DNA of 64,000 bases from Streptomyces sp. P3 (GTDB lineage: Bacteria; Actinomycetota; Actinomycetes; Streptomycetales; Streptomycetaceae): NCBI RefSeq assembly GCF_003032475.1, contig NZ_CP028369.1, forward strand, positions 8,184,001 to 8,248,000, read 5' to 3'. A model generated the notes under the pieces. The model saw only the letters and a program-made list of their open reading frames with translations, did no database searches and was not told the origin of the DNA. A program made the position numbers and the translations under genes. Below, piece by piece: positions 17,422-26,749 of the stretch (its first letter is position 1; each line of letters begins with the position of its first letter).

Positions 17422-18561
17422 TCAGCCGACGAGTTCGACGAGTGTGGCGTTCGCTGTCCCGCCGCCCTCGCACATGGTCTGGAGGCCGTAGCGGATGCCG
17501 CGGTCACGCATGTGGTGGATCATGCGGGTCATCAGGACGGCTCCCGAGGCACCGAGCGGATGGCCGAGCGCGATGGCGCCGCCGAGCGGGTTGACCAGCT
17601 CCGGGTCGGCACCCGTCTCGGCGAGCCAGGCGAGCGGAACGGGCGCGAAGGCCTCGTTCACCTCGAAGACCCCGACCTCCGACAGCGCCACCCCGGCCTT
17701 CCCCAGCACCTTCTCGGTGGCCGGGATCGGCCCGGTCAGCATCAGCACCGGGTCCGAGCCGACCACCGCGCCCGCCCGGTGGCGCACGAGCGGCGTCAGT
17801 CCCAACTCCCGTGCTCTGTCCGGGGTGGTGACCAACAGCGCCGCCGCACCGTCGGAGATCTGGGAGGAGTTGCCGGCGTGGATCACGCCGTCGTCCTCCA
17901 GGAAGGACGGCCTGAGCTTCGCGAGCGTCTCCACACTGGTGCCCCGGCGAACGCCCTCGTCGGCGGTCACCCCCACCACCGGCACGATCTGCTCCTCGAA
18001 GACCCCGCTGTCCTGTGCGGCGGCGGCCCGCTCGTGCGACAGCGCCCCGTACGCGTCGAGCCGGGCCCGGGTGAAGCCCCACTTCTGTGCGATCTTCTCC
18101 GCCGAGACGCCCTGGTTGAAGGAGAAGTCCTGGTACCGGCCGAGGACTTGAGGGCCGTACGGCATTCCGCTCGCCCTGGCCGAGCCCAGCGGGACCCGGC
18201 TCATGACCTCCACCCCGCCCGCCACGACCACGTCCTGCTGCCCGGACAGCACCGCCTGCACGGCGAACTCCAGCGCCTGCTGGCTCGATCCACAGGCCCG
18301 GTTGACCGTCGTCCCGGGGATGCTCTCGGGCCAGCCCGCGGCCAGCACCGCGTAGCGGCCGATGTTGCTCGACTGGTCGCCGATCTGGGAGACGCACCCC
18401 CAGATCACGTCGTCGACGGCCTCCGGATCGACCCCGGCCCGCTCGACGAGCGCGTTCAGCACCGCACCGGACAGGTCGGCCGGATGGATGCCGGCCAGTC
18501 CGCCGTTGCGCTTTCCCACCGCGGTGCGGACCGCTGCCGCGATCACCGCTTCTCGTATCAC
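17422..18561 (-). CDS. Thiolase (acetyl-CoA acyltransferase)
   Basis: A 379-residue thiolase with the full active site. The nucleophilic Cys is in NRACGSSQQA, the conserved His in ALGHPLGASG, and the second Cys in MCEGGGTAN. The NEAFA motif is also present. It catalyses CoA-dependent cleavage of 3-ketoacyl-CoA, releasing acetyl- or propionyl-CoA. The GTG start overlaps the stop of the preceding hydratase gene as GTGA. In this operon it would complete a beta-oxidation cycle with the ligase, dehydrogenases and hydratases encoded around it. Confidence 0.95.
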   Translation of the reverse strand: MIREAVIAAAVRTAVGKRNGGLAGIHPADLSGAVLNALVERAGVDPEAVDDVIWGCVSQIGDQSSNIGRYAVLAAGWPESIPGTTVNRACGSSQQALEFAVQAVLSGQQDVVVAGGVEVMSRVPLGSARASGMPYGPQVLGRYQDFSFNQGVSAEKIAQKWGFTRARLDAYGALSHERAAAAQDSGVFEEQIVPVVGVTADEGVRRGTSVETLAKLRPSFLEDDGVIHAGNSSQISDGAAALLVTTPDRARELGLTPLVRHRAGAVVGSDPVLMLTGPIPATEKVLGKAGVALSEVGVFEVNEAFAPVPLAWLAETGADPELVNPLGGAIALGHPLGASGAVLMTRMIHHMRDRGIRYGLQTMCEGGGTANATLVELVG

Positions 18562-19358
18562 GTGTCGTCCTCCGGTCGGCTCGGCACGGCCCAGCGGCCC
18601 GTGAAGAGTGGTTCGCGTCGCGCGGCGAACGCGGCGTACGCCTCGCGGACGTCCGCGCCCGCGAAGTTCACCGCCTGCGCCTTCGCCTCGTTCGCCAGGG
18701 CGTCCCGCAAGGTGCGGTCGGTGCCCTCGTTCAGCAGGGCCTTGGTCTGGGCATGGGCCACCGGGGGACCGGCCACCAGCCGGGCGGTCAGGTCGTCGAC
18801 GAAGGTGTCCACCTCGTCGGTGTCCGTCACCCAGGTCACCAGGCCCAGCGCCTTCGCCTCCGCCGCGTCGATCGTCTCCGCGAGCAGCGCGAGCCGCTTG
18901 GCCTGCTGCAACCCGACGAGTCTCGGCAGCAGCCAGGAGCCACCGCAGTCCGGGGACAGCCCGCGCCGGGCGAAGATCTGCGAGAAGCGCGCCTCGGGTG
19001 TGGCGACCACCAGATCGCAGCCGAGCGCCAGGTTCCAGCCCGCTCCCACCGCCGCCCCCGTCACCTTGGCCACCGTGGGCACGGGCAGTTCGTGCAGCAG
19101 CAGCGTCACCTCGGTCAGGGGCCGCATCCGGTACAGCGGGTGGGCGCTGCTGACCCGCTCGGGAATGTCCGCGCCGGAGCAGAACGCGCCGCCCGCCCCG
19201 GTCAGGACGAGTGCCCGGACGGACCGGTCGCCGCCCGCCGCCGCGAGGGCTTCACGCAGGGCCTCCCACAGCTCGGCGTCGATGGCGTTCCTGCGGTGCG
19301 GCCGGTTCAGGGTCAGTGTCCGCACGCCGCCGGCGTCGCTCGTCAGCAGCACGCTCAC
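18558..19358 (-). CDS. Enoyl-CoA hydratase/isomerase (PaaG-like)
   Basis: A 266-residue crotonase-fold protein. The oxyanion-hole loops are FCSGADIPER and VTGAAVGAGWNLAL. The segment FSQIFARRGLSPDCGGSWLLPRLVG resembles PaaG-type isomerases in having Asp rather than the two Glu of true hydratases. It could shift a double bond or hydrate an unusual enoyl-CoA. Start and stop both overlap their neighbours by GTGA, so it is tightly coupled to the CoA-transferase and the thiolase. Confidence 0.88.
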   Translation of the reverse strand: MSVLLTSDAGGVRTLTLNRPHRRNAIDAELWEALREALAAAGGDRSVRALVLTGAGGAFCSGADIPERVSSAHPLYRMRPLTEVTLLLHELPVPTVAKVTGAAVGAGWNLALGCDLVVATPEARFSQIFARRGLSPDCGGSWLLPRLVGLQQAKRLALLAETIDAAEAKALGLVTWVTDTDEVDTFVDDLTARLVAGPPVAHAQTKALLNEGTDRTLRDALANEAKAQAVNFAGADVREAYAAFAARREPLFTGRWAVPSRPEDDT

Positions 19359-20533
19359 CGGACCGCCCCCCGCGCCCGCAGGGCGGCGATCTCCGGCTGT
19401 GTGTAGCCGAGTTCGGCCAGCAGGGCGTCCGTGTGTTCGCCGAGCCCGGGGACCGCGCCCATCGGCGGGTCGAACCCGGCGATCACGGGCGGCGGCAGCA
19501 GCGCGGGCACCGGCCCCGACGGTGTGCCGACCTTCCGCCAGCGGTCGCGGGCGGCCAGATGGGGATGGTCGAGAACATCGGTGACCGTGTTGTAGCGGGA
19601 GTTGCCGATCCCGGCCGCGTCGGCCCGCTCCTGGACGTGCACCAAGTCGTGCCGTGCGCACCAGGCGCCGATCGCGGCGTCGAGAACCTCGCGGTGCTCC
19701 ACCCGGCCGGCGTTCGTGCGGAACCGCTCGTCGTCCGCCAGGTCGGGCCGGCCGAGCAACTCCCTCGCCAGCCGCTGCCATTCGCGGTCGTTCGTGGTGC
19801 CGAGCACGACCGTCTGGCCGTCGGCCGTGCGGTAGGCGCCGTAGGGGGACACGGCGGGCGAACTCATGCCGAGCGGCTGCTGCTCGACCCCCGAGTGGCG
19901 GGTGTAGGTCAGCGGGTAGCCCATCAGCTCGGCCATGGTGTCGAACAGGCTTACCGCCACCTGCCCCGGCCGCCGGGCGTACAGCAGCGCCAGCACCGAC
20001 AGCGCCGCGTACAGCCCACTGCACACGTCCGCGACCGGAGGGCCCGGCTTGGCGGGAGCACCCTCCCGGCCGGTCACCGAGCAGGCTCCGGACTCTGCCT
20101 GGACCAGGAGGTCGTAGGCGCGTTTGTGGGAGAGGGGCCCGCCGGGGCCGTATCCGTCGATCTCCACGGCGATCAGGTTCGGGTGGCGCACCTCCAGGTC
20201 GGCGGGGGCCAGGCCCAGCTTGGCCGTCGTGCCGGGGGTGAGGTTGGAGACCAGGACGTCGGTGCGCTCCAGCAGCCGGTGCAGGACCGCCTGCCCGCCG
20301 TCCGACTTCAGGTCCAGGGCCACCGACTCCTTGCCCCGGTTGGCCCAGACGAAGTGGGCCGCGAGGCCGCCGACCACGTCGTCGTAGTGCCGTGCGAAGT
20401 CACCGCCCTTCGGGTTCTCCACCTTGATCACCCGGGCACCGAAGTCGCCGAGCGTGCGCGTGCACATCGGGGCCGAGACGGCCTGCTCCAGTGCCACCAC
20501 CGTGATCCCCGCGAGGGGGCCGCCGTTCGTCAC
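19355..20533 (-). CDS. CoA-transferase family III (CaiB/BaiF)
   Basis: A 392-residue class III CoA-transferase. It shows ITVVALEQAVSAP and ARVIKVENPKGGDFAR at the N-terminus, ANRGKESVALDLK, and the likely catalytic Asp in AYDLLVQAESG. The C-terminal half has the FQ-type YGAYRTADGQ strand. Such enzymes move CoA between an acyl-CoA and a free acid without ATP. They may also act as racemases, as with the alpha-methylacyl-CoA racemase of steroid side-chain catabolism. The GTG start lies four bases after the ligase stop. Confidence 0.92.
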   Translation of the reverse strand: MTNGGPLAGITVVALEQAVSAPMCTRTLGDFGARVIKVENPKGGDFARHYDDVVGGLAAHFVWANRGKESVALDLKSDGGQAVLHRLLERTDVLVSNLTPGTTAKLGLAPADLEVRHPNLIAVEIDGYGPGGPLSHKRAYDLLVQAESGACSVTGREGAPAKPGPPVADVCSGLYAALSVLALLYARRPGQVAVSLFDTMAELMGYPLTYTRHSGVEQQPLGMSSPAVSPYGAYRTADGQTVVLGTTNDREWQRLARELLGRPDLADDERFRTNAGRVEHREVLDAAIGAWCARHDLVHVQERADAAGIGNSRYNTVTDVLDHPHLAARDRWRKVGTPSGPVPALLPPPVIAGFDPPMGAVPGLGEHTDALLAELGYTQPEIAALRARGAVR

Positions 20534-20537
20534 CGGG

Positions 20538-22112
20538 TCAACTCCCCAGCCGTGCGCGCAGCTCGTGCTTGAGCACCTTCTGGCTGGCATTGCGCGGCAG
20601 GTGGTCCACGAAGCGCACCCGGCGGGGCACCTTGAAGTTGGCCATGTGGTCCCGGGCCCAGGCGATCACGTCCTCCGCCGTGACGTCCGCGCCCGGCCTC
20701 GGCACGACGAAGGCGCAGCCGACCTCGCCGAGCCGCTCGTCCGGAACCCCGATCACCGCCGCCTGCGCTATCGGCTCGTAGTCGAGGAGCAGCTTCTCGA
20801 TCTCGGCCGGGTAGGCGTTGAAGCCGCCCACGATGAACATCTCCTTCTTCCGGTCGACGATCGCCAGGTTGCCGTCCGGGTCCAGGCGGCCGATGTCGCC
20901 GGTGTGCAGCCAGCCGTCGCGGTCGATCGTCTCGGCGGTGGCCGCGGGGTCGTCCCAGTAGCCGCGCGTGACGTTGTAGCCGCGAACCAGGACCTCCCCC
21001 TCCTCGCCCGCCGGCACGTCCTGCCCGGTTTCGTCGGCGATCCGGACCTCGACGTCCGGGATCGGACGCCCGGTGGTGCGGGCCACCGTCTCCTCGCTGT
21101 CCCCGACCCTGGTCGTGGTGACCAGCGCCGTCGACTCCGTGAGCCCGTAGGCGCTCAGCACGATGTCGAAGGACAGATCCTTCTTCATCGCCCGGATCAG
21201 CGACTGTGGGACGGTCGTGCCGCCCGTCATGGACACCCGCAGGGACGACAGGTCGTACAAGGACCGCTGCGGATGGTTCAGCAGGTCGTGGAAGATGGTC
21301 GGCGGGCCGAGGACGATGCTCACCCGCTCTCCTTGAACGATTTCGAGGGCGCGCCCCGCGTCGAAGACGGCCATGGGGATCACGGTCACCCCGTGCATCA
21401 GCGAGGCGAGCCAGCCCGCCTTGTAGCCGAAGCAGTGGAAGAACGGCGGGATGACCAGGAAGCTGTCGGAGGCGTCGAAGGTGTACTCGGTGGACATCCA
21501 GCCGTACGCCCGCAGTGTCTGCCCGTGGGTGAGGATCACGCCCTTGGGGTGGCCGGTTGTGCCGGAGGTGAACATCACGTCGGAGACGTGATCCGGGGTG
21601 AGCCGGTCGATGGACTCCTGGGCGGCAGCCTTGGGGCACTCCTCGCCATGCGCGAGGAACTGACTCCAGTACAGGCCTTCCGCGCCACCCGGCATCGACA
21701 CCGCGGTCCGCAGCGCGGGCAGTTCGGGGTCGGCGCGTCTCAAGTCCGCGATGTAGTCGGTGCCGAGGAACGAGGCGGCCGCGAACAGCGCCTTCGCACC
21801 GGACTTCCGCAGGATGTAGGAGATCTCGGTCGCCTTGAAGCGGGTGTTGAGCGGTACGACGACCCCTCCCGCGCCCTGGATGCCGAGGGCTGTCACGATC
21901 CACTCGACCGAGTTCGGTGCGCACAGGCCGACCCGGTCACCCGGGCCGATGCCGAGCGCGAGCGCCGAACGCACCGCCTGGACCATCCGGGCTTCCAGTT
22001 CCCGGAAGGTGAGGCGTAGTTCGCCGTCGATGAGGGCCGGGGCGTCGCCGAACCGCCGCGCGGCGACTCTCACCACGTTCGGAATGGAGAGAAATTCCAG
22101 GTCGTGTCGCAT
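20538..22112 (-). CDS. Acyl-CoA ligase (ANL superfamily, FadD-like)
   Basis: A 524-residue AMP-forming ligase. Motifs are the P-loop TSGTTGHPKG, the adenine-binding AYGLTES, the hinge region GWLHTGDIGRLD and the C-terminal catalytic Lys in NASQKVLKHELR. It activates a carboxylic acid with ATP and CoA. The fatty-acid-binding tunnel segment FFHCFGYKAGW recurs in the ligase at 57977, suggesting paralogy. Its own operon supplies dehydrogenases, hydratases and thiolase for the next steps. Confidence 0.93.
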   Translation of the reverse strand: MRHDLEFLSIPNVVRVAARRFGDAPALIDGELRLTFRELEARMVQAVRSALALGIGPGDRVGLCAPNSVEWIVTALGIQGAGGVVVPLNTRFKATEISYILRKSGAKALFAAASFLGTDYIADLRRADPELPALRTAVSMPGGAEGLYWSQFLAHGEECPKAAAQESIDRLTPDHVSDVMFTSGTTGHPKGVILTHGQTLRAYGWMSTEYTFDASDSFLVIPPFFHCFGYKAGWLASLMHGVTVIPMAVFDAGRALEIVQGERVSIVLGPPTIFHDLLNHPQRSLYDLSSLRVSMTGGTTVPQSLIRAMKKDLSFDIVLSAYGLTESTALVTTTRVGDSEETVARTTGRPIPDVEVRIADETGQDVPAGEEGEVLVRGYNVTRGYWDDPAATAETIDRDGWLHTGDIGRLDPDGNLAIVDRKKEMFIVGGFNAYPAEIEKLLLDYEPIAQAAVIGVPDERLGEVGCAFVVPRPGADVTAEDVIAWARDHMANFKVPRRVRFVDHLPRNASQKVLKHELRARLGS

Positions 22113-22126
22113 GACGGGGGCTCCGA

Positions 22127-23272
22127 TCAGGCACGAGGGCCGACGGGCAGGCCCAGCAGCCGCTTGGCGATGATGTTCCGCTGGATCTGGGACGTGCCGC
22201 CGTACACGGACGCGGCCCGCGAGTAGAAGTAGTCGCCCAGGACCTCGCCGCCCTCCCCGTACAGTTCCTCGGGGAAGACCTTCAACGCCGTCTCGTACAG
22301 GCGCTGTTCGGCGCGGGTCATGAGCAACTTGTCCACGGAGGACTCCGGTCCCGCGCTCTGCCCGGCGAGGCGCTCGGCGGTGCGGCGCCGCGCGTGGGCG
22401 ACAAGGACCTGGTAGTCGACGGCACAGCGCCCGATGTCCGACAGCAGCCCGTCCGGGAGCTTGCGCCGCTCGTGCGCGGCGCGGCGCAGCCGTTCGATCA
22501 GCAGCCCGTACTTCGACAGGTGACCGGTGTCCAGCGCGTTGCGCTCGTACGCCACCGTAGTCATCGCCAGAGGCCAGCCGTCGCCCTCGGCGCCGATCCG
22601 TTCGGACTCCTCCAGGCGCACGTCGTCGAGGAACAGTTCGCAGAACTCGTCGTCGCCGTTCGCCGCACGCAGCGGCCGTACGGTCACGCCGGGGCGGTCC
22701 AGAGGCAGCACGAAGGCCGAGATGGAGGCGTGGGCCGGAGCGGCGCGATCCGTGCGGGCCAGGAGCAGGCAGAGGCCGGAATACTGGGCGTAACTCGTCC
22801 AGAGCTTCTGGCCGTTGACGATGTAGTGGCCCTCCGGGCGGCGCTCGGCGTAGGTGCTCATGCCGGCCAGGTCCGAGCCGGCGCCGGGCTCGCTGAAGCC
22901 CTGGCACCACACGTCGTCACCGGAGAGCATGCGCGGCAACAGCCGGCGGCGCTGCTCCTCGGAGCCGAACCGCAGCAGGGCGTGGGCGAGATAGCCGATG
23001 CGGGGGACACCGGGCGCACCCCGCGCCCCCAGTTCGTCGCTGACCGTGACCTGGTGCAGCGCGGTCAGACCCCGGCCGCCGTACTGCTCCGGGACGTCGA
23101 GGCCGACCCAGCCGCCGGAGTGCAGTTGGCGGTGCCAGCGGTGCAGGAACACGGGGAGCGGTTCGTCGGCGGGCCGTTCGGGCAGCGGGTGGCCGGCCAG
23201 CCAGGCGCGGAAGTCGTTGCGTAGGCGTTCCAGGTCCTCAGGGTCGCCGAAGTCCAGGGGAGTGTCCGTCAT
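22127..23272 (-). CDS. Acyl-CoA dehydrogenase, large partner of a heteromeric pair
   Basis: A 381-residue acyl-CoA dehydrogenase. It has QGFSEPGAGSDLAG, VNGQKLWTSYAQ, the helix TTVAYERNAL with the probable catalytic Glu, and a C-terminal SVYGGTSQIQRNIIAKRLLGLP. Its ATG overlaps the stop of the smaller dehydrogenase gene as ATGA. Such adjacent unequal pairs form the alpha2beta2 FadE complexes known from steroid degraders (ChsE1-ChsE2, ChsE4-ChsE5), in which two chains share one FAD and one active site. This supports a bulky, polycyclic or branched acyl-CoA substrate. Confidence 0.92.
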   Translation of the reverse strand: MTDTPLDFGDPEDLERLRNDFRAWLAGHPLPERPADEPLPVFLHRWHRQLHSGGWVGLDVPEQYGGRGLTALHQVTVSDELGARGAPGVPRIGYLAHALLRFGSEEQRRRLLPRMLSGDDVWCQGFSEPGAGSDLAGMSTYAERRPEGHYIVNGQKLWTSYAQYSGLCLLLARTDRAAPAHASISAFVLPLDRPGVTVRPLRAANGDDEFCELFLDDVRLEESERIGAEGDGWPLAMTTVAYERNALDTGHLSKYGLLIERLRRAAHERRKLPDGLLSDIGRCAVDYQVLVAHARRRTAERLAGQSAGPESSVDKLLMTRAEQRLYETALKVFPEELYGEGGEVLGDYFYSRAASVYGGTSQIQRNIIAKRLLGLPVGPRA

Positions 23273-24249
23273 CGCGTCGCCTCCGGTGCGGCCAGGACGG
23301 TCAGCAGGTCCGGCGTGGTCGCGAGCGTGGTGGCTCCGACGAGGACCCGGCGCAGGTACAGGTGGGCCACGTGCTCCCAGGTCTGGGCGATCCCGCCGAA
23401 CACCTGCATCCCGGCGTACACGGCTTCCACGGCCGAGGAGTTGACCTCCGCCTTGGCCACGCGGGCCGCGGTCAGCGCACGGCCCGGCGTTTCGCTGTCC
23501 AGGCACCACGCGGCGTAGCGGGTGGCGCTGGTGCAGGCCTCCACGAGGACGGTGGCGTCGGCGAGCTGGTGCTGCACGGCCTGGAAGGAGCCGATCGGCT
23601 GTCCGTACTGGTGGCGTTCGCGGGCGTAGTCCACGCTCTGCTCGACGAACGAACGGGCCGCCCCCACGAGTTCGCTCGCCACCACGACCAGGGCGTACGC
23701 CTGCCAGCACTGGTGCGCGCCCGGGGTGAGCCGGCCGACGGGCCGGCCCTCGGCCGAGGCCCGCCGCACACCGCGCAGCAGGTCCGCGGTCGGTGCCGGG
23801 GCCCCCAACTCGTGCTCGGTCACGCGGCCTTCGCCATGTACGAAGAGCGCCGTGTCCGCGCCGTCGCAGTCCCAGGCGACGAGGCCGACCGCATCGCGGT
23901 CCGGGAAGCGCAGGTCGCCGGCGAGGGCGACGGTGGGGCGGTCGCCGTAGACGGGCCCGGCCCGCTCGCCGAGGTCGAGGAGACGCAGCAGCTCGGGGGC
24001 GAGCAGCGCCGTGCCGAGCAAGGACGTGGTCAGGGGCTGCCGGCCGTGCTCCTCGGCGAGCAGGGCGCACTCCTGCACGGTGGCGGCCGGCGGGGAGGTG
24101 CGGCGGAGGCCGGACAGGCCGAGCTCGTCCAAGGCCCGCTGTGCGTCCGTGCGAGTCTGGGCCTTGATGTCGCCGGCCGAGCCGCTGCGGAAGCGGGTCG
24201 CGAACGCCCGCAGCATGTCGCGAACCAGCGTGAACTCGTCGCGTTCCAC
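23269..24249 (-). CDS. Acyl-CoA dehydrogenase, small partner of a heteromeric pair
   Basis: A 326-residue, short and divergent acyl-CoA dehydrogenase. The C-terminal helical half is clear: YARERHQYGQPIGSFQAVQHQLAD and VFGGIAQTWEHVAHLYLRRVL. The middle domain lacks the usual substrate-contact motifs and no catalytic Glu is evident. This is the profile of the structural and FAD-binding partner in alpha2beta2 FadE complexes. The GTG start is two bases after the hydratase stop, and the end overlaps the large partner. Confidence 0.9.
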   Translation of the reverse strand: MERDEFTLVRDMLRAFATRFRSGSAGDIKAQTRTDAQRALDELGLSGLRRTSPPAATVQECALLAEEHGRQPLTTSLLGTALLAPELLRLLDLGERAGPVYGDRPTVALAGDLRFPDRDAVGLVAWDCDGADTALFVHGEGRVTEHELGAPAPTADLLRGVRRASAEGRPVGRLTPGAHQCWQAYALVVVASELVGAARSFVEQSVDYARERHQYGQPIGSFQAVQHQLADATVLVEACTSATRYAAWCLDSETPGRALTAARVAKAEVNSSAVEAVYAGMQVFGGIAQTWEHVAHLYLRRVLVGATTLATTPDLLTVLAAPEATR

Positions 24250-24251
24250 GC

Positions 24252-25052
24252 TCAGCCCTCCTCGGCGGCGCTGGGGCGGCGGCTAGCCCGGGCGGCGAGG
24301 TCGCTCACGATGCGGATGTGGTCGGGGCTGGTCATGGTGGAGCGCTCGGCCAGCAGCGCCGCCTCCATGCCGCCCCGCGAGACCTGCTCGACCACCGCCG
24401 CGAGCGCCGCCTTGGTGGCGCGCAGCGCCTCCGGGGGCTGCGCGGCGAGCCGGTGGGCCAGTGCCAGGGCCTCGCCCATGAGATCGGGGCCCGGGACGGT
24501 CCGGTTGGCCAGGCCGAGTTCGACGGCGGTGGCGGCCGGGATGCGGTCCCCGGTGAACAGGTACTCCTTCACGCGCAGCAGGCTCGTCAGCAGCGGCCAG
24601 AGGGTCACTCCGCCGTCGCCTGCCACCAGGCCCACCGAGATGTGCGGGTCCGCGAGGTAGGCGTCCTCGGCCATGAGCACGAGGTCGCACCCCAGCGCGA
24701 GAGAGCAGCCCAGGCCCACCGCGGGGCCGTTGACGGCCGCGACGACGGGAAGCGGGAAGCGGATCATGTCCGTCTGGATGGTCCGGTCGAGCCGGATGGA
24801 CCGCTCGCGCAGCTCCGGGTCGTCGTGATGGCGCAGCAGATGGTCGAAGTCGCCGCCCGCGCTGAACGCCCGGCCCGCCCCGGTGAGGACGACCGCCCGC
24901 GCTCCGGCGTCCTCCGCGAGCTCGCGCCAGACCTGGGACAGCCGGAAGTGGAGCTCCGCCGAGACGCCGTTGAGGCGGTCGGGGCGGTTCAGCGTGACGA
25001 TGCGGACATCTCCGTCGGCGGCCACGGTCAGGACGGGGCTCACGTCGGTCAT
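24252..25052 (-). CDS. Enoyl-CoA hydratase-family protein
   Basis: A 266-residue crotonase-fold enzyme. The oxyanion loops are FSAGGDFDHL and VNGPAVGLGCSLALGCDLV. The catalytic stretch DPHISVGLVAGDGGVTLWPLL has His and Asp in place of the Glu residues, so isomerase or another crotonase chemistry is possible. It is the first gene of the long operon 25052 to 15491. The ATG lies 12 bp from the 27-bp promoter block. Confidence 0.88.
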   Translation of the reverse strand: MTDVSPVLTVAADGDVRIVTLNRPDRLNGVSAELHFRLSQVWRELAEDAGARAVVLTGAGRAFSAGGDFDHLLRHHDDPELRERSIRLDRTIQTDMIRFPLPVVAAVNGPAVGLGCSLALGCDLVLMAEDAYLADPHISVGLVAGDGGVTLWPLLTSLLRVKEYLFTGDRIPAATAVELGLANRTVPGPDLMGEALALAHRLAAQPPEALRATKAALAAVVEQVSRGGMEAALLAERSTMTSPDHIRIVSDLAARASRRPSAAEEG

Positions 25053-25063
25053 GTCGCGATGTT

Positions 25064-25090
25064 ATTAAAGGTCAGGCCGAATGTGTCAAT
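25064..25090 (-). promoter_or_regulatory. Promoter with embedded GntR-type operator, long catabolic operon
   Basis: On the minus strand this reads TTGACA, a 16-bp spacer, then TAATAA, a good housekeeping promoter just before the first gene. The spacer contains GGCCTGACC (GGTCAGGCC on the plus strand, 25070-25078), close to the palindrome GGTCAGACC typical of FadR/GntR operators. The 27-bp block matches that at 27963-27989 at 21 positions. The regulator gene lies immediately next door. Confidence 0.7.
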
Positions 25091-25106
25091 GGTGTTGCGT
25101 CAATTT

Positions 25107-25121
25107 GAGAATCTCGTTCTC
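25107..25121. promoter_or_regulatory. Operator-like palindrome GAGAATCTCGTTCTC
   Basis: A full match to the GAGAAT-N3-RTTCTC sites. It lies just upstream of the -35 region of the long operon promoter, so this promoter may answer to two regulators. It also lies just downstream of the GntR gene end. Confidence 0.75.
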
Positions 25122-25138
25122 ATCCTGCCAGGGCCGGA

Positions 25139-25948
25139 TCAGTCTTCGGGCTCGGTCAGTTCGACGCGTTCCCGGCCGTCCACCTCGGCGGCGGCCCGTG
25201 CGAACCCGCACACATGGCGGCTCATCCGCCGCCGGGCCGCCGCCGCGTCACCTGACCGGATGGCTTCGGTGATCTTCACGTGTGCCTGGGCGGTGACCTC
25301 GCGGATACGGGTGTCCATGAACCTTTCCAGGTTCGTTGCGGCGTAGATCGACTCCGACAGCGCGCTGAGGAACCCGACGAGCAGCTCGTTGCCGCACGCC
25401 CTCGCCACCGCGTTGTGCCAGCGGACGTTGGCCCGCAGGAAACGCCGGATGTCGTCACCGGCGTCGACCAGCTCGGCATGGGCGGTGTCCAGGTCGGCCA
25501 GATCCCGCTCGGTGCGCCGGCCGGCCGCGAGCGCGGCGCACGCCGGCTCGATCGCCTCTCGGGTCTCGTGCAGGGCCTCCAGCCGAATCTGCTGGCCCCG
25601 GATGACCAACTGCACGGTGTTCGCCAGGGATTCGCGGCCCGGCCGACGCGCGAAGGCCCCGCCTCCGCGTCCCGGCCGGATCTCCACCAGCCGCTCGACC
25701 TCCAGGATGCGCAACGCCTCCCGCACGGTCGCCCGGCTCAGTCCCGTCTGCTCCACCAGTTGTCGTTCCGGCGGCAGGGGTGTGCCCTCCGCGAACTCCC
25801 CGGACAGGATGCGCTCACGCACCTCGGACGCCAGCACGTCCGAGGCCTTGGGGACGGTGAGCGTGTCGAAGCGCGGGGTGGGGGGCGTGGAGTGAGCGCT
25901 GGGCACGGGTTCAGGCCTCTCGTCGTGCATCCGTTTCGGCCGGACCAT
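25139..25948 (-). CDS. GntR-family (FadR/FCD type) transcriptional regulator
   Basis: A 269-residue regulator. The winged helix-turn-helix near residues 35-100 reads LASEVRERILSGEF, LPPERQLVEQTGLSRATVREALRILE and VEIRPGRGGGAF. The C-terminal all-helical FCD domain has the metal-binding His residues in NVRWHNAVA and in the later AHVKI and SRHVCG segments. FCD proteins bind acids or acyl-CoAs and release DNA. It is the third gene of an operon whose promoter carries GGTCAGACC, so autoregulation is likely. An ATG at 25930 is an alternative start. Confidence 0.92.
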   Translation of the reverse strand: MVRPKRMHDERPEPVPSAHSTPPTPRFDTLTVPKASDVLASEVRERILSGEFAEGTPLPPERQLVEQTGLSRATVREALRILEVERLVEIRPGRGGGAFARRPGRESLANTVQLVIRGQQIRLEALHETREAIEPACAALAAGRRTERDLADLDTAHAELVDAGDDIRRFLRANVRWHNAVARACGNELLVGFLSALSESIYAATNLERFMDTRIREVTAQAHVKITEAIRSGDAAAARRRMSRHVCGFARAAAEVDGRERVELTEPED

Positions 25949-25971
25949 TCAACACCGCACCCCGCGGTCCG

Positions 25972-26739
25972 TCAGATGACCAGTCCGCCGTCCACCGGCA
26001 GCACCTGCCCGGTGATGAAGGACGCCGCGTCGGAGGCCAGGAAGACGAACGCGCCCGCGACCTCCTCCGGCTCCGCCCAGCGGCCCAGCGGGATCCGGGC
26101 GAGCATCCGCTCCGCGAACTTCGGGTCGGTGCGGATGGTCTCGGTCATCGGCGTCGCCGCCAGTGGTGCGAGCGCGTTGACCAGGATGTTCTTCCGGGCC
26201 AGCTCACGAGCCAGCGATTTGGTGAGTCCGATGATGCCAGCCTTGGCCGCCGAGTAGTTCACCTGGCCCAGGGTGCCGGTCAGGCCGGCCGACGACGTGA
26301 CGTTGATGATCCGACCGGTCCCGTCCGTCGGCAGGAACGGCAGCGCGGCCTGGGCGCAGTGGAACGCTCCCAGCACATGGATGTCGAGGAGGCGCCGGAA
26401 CGACTCCTCGTCGAGCTTCTCGAACATCGCGGGCGCGGTGACTCCCGCGTTGTTGACGAGGATGTGCAGTGTCCCGCCGGTGAGTCCGGCGGCCCGGGAT
26501 GCCGCGGCATCGGCTGCCGCCCGGTCCCCCACATCCAGGGCGGCGCCCTCGGCGTGCAGTCCCGCGGCGGTCAGCTTCCCGGCCACGGCCGTTGCCGCCG
26601 CCTCGTCGACGTCGGTGACGAGCACCGCGGCACCGGCCCGGGCGAGCGCCCCGGCCACCGCCGAGCCGATGCCGCCGGCCGCCCCGGTCACCAGCGCCGA
26701 ACGCCCGGTGAGATCGAACAGTCCCGTTCCCTCGGTCAC
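25972..26739 (-). CDS. SDR-family oxidoreductase (FabG-like)
   Basis: A 255-residue dehydrogenase with a complete site. The cofactor motif is TGAAGGIG, the NNAG motif is present in LVNNAGVTAP, and the catalytic Ser and YxxxK are in VTSSAG and VNYSAAKAG. It ends with FITGQVLPVDGG. It probably oxidises a 3-hydroxyacyl-CoA or a secondary alcohol with NAD(P). The GTG start follows the acyl-CoA dehydrogenase stop by ten bases, and the GntR gene follows it. Confidence 0.92.
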   Translation of the reverse strand: MTEGTGLFDLTGRSALVTGAAGGIGSAVAGALARAGAAVLVTDVDEAAATAVAGKLTAAGLHAEGAALDVGDRAAADAAASRAAGLTGGTLHILVNNAGVTAPAMFEKLDEESFRRLLDIHVLGAFHCAQAALPFLPTDGTGRIINVTSSAGLTGTLGQVNYSAAKAGIIGLTKSLARELARKNILVNALAPLAATPMTETIRTDPKFAERMLARIPLGRWAEPEEVAGAFVFLASDAASFITGQVLPVDGGLVI

Positions 26740-26749
26740 GACCGGCTCC

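Noticed and set aside
15458..17491. Very long plus-strand open frame (677 codons)
   Set aside because: It is antisense to SDR and acyl-CoA dehydrogenase genes whose domains are unmistakable; the frame arises from GC-biased third positions.
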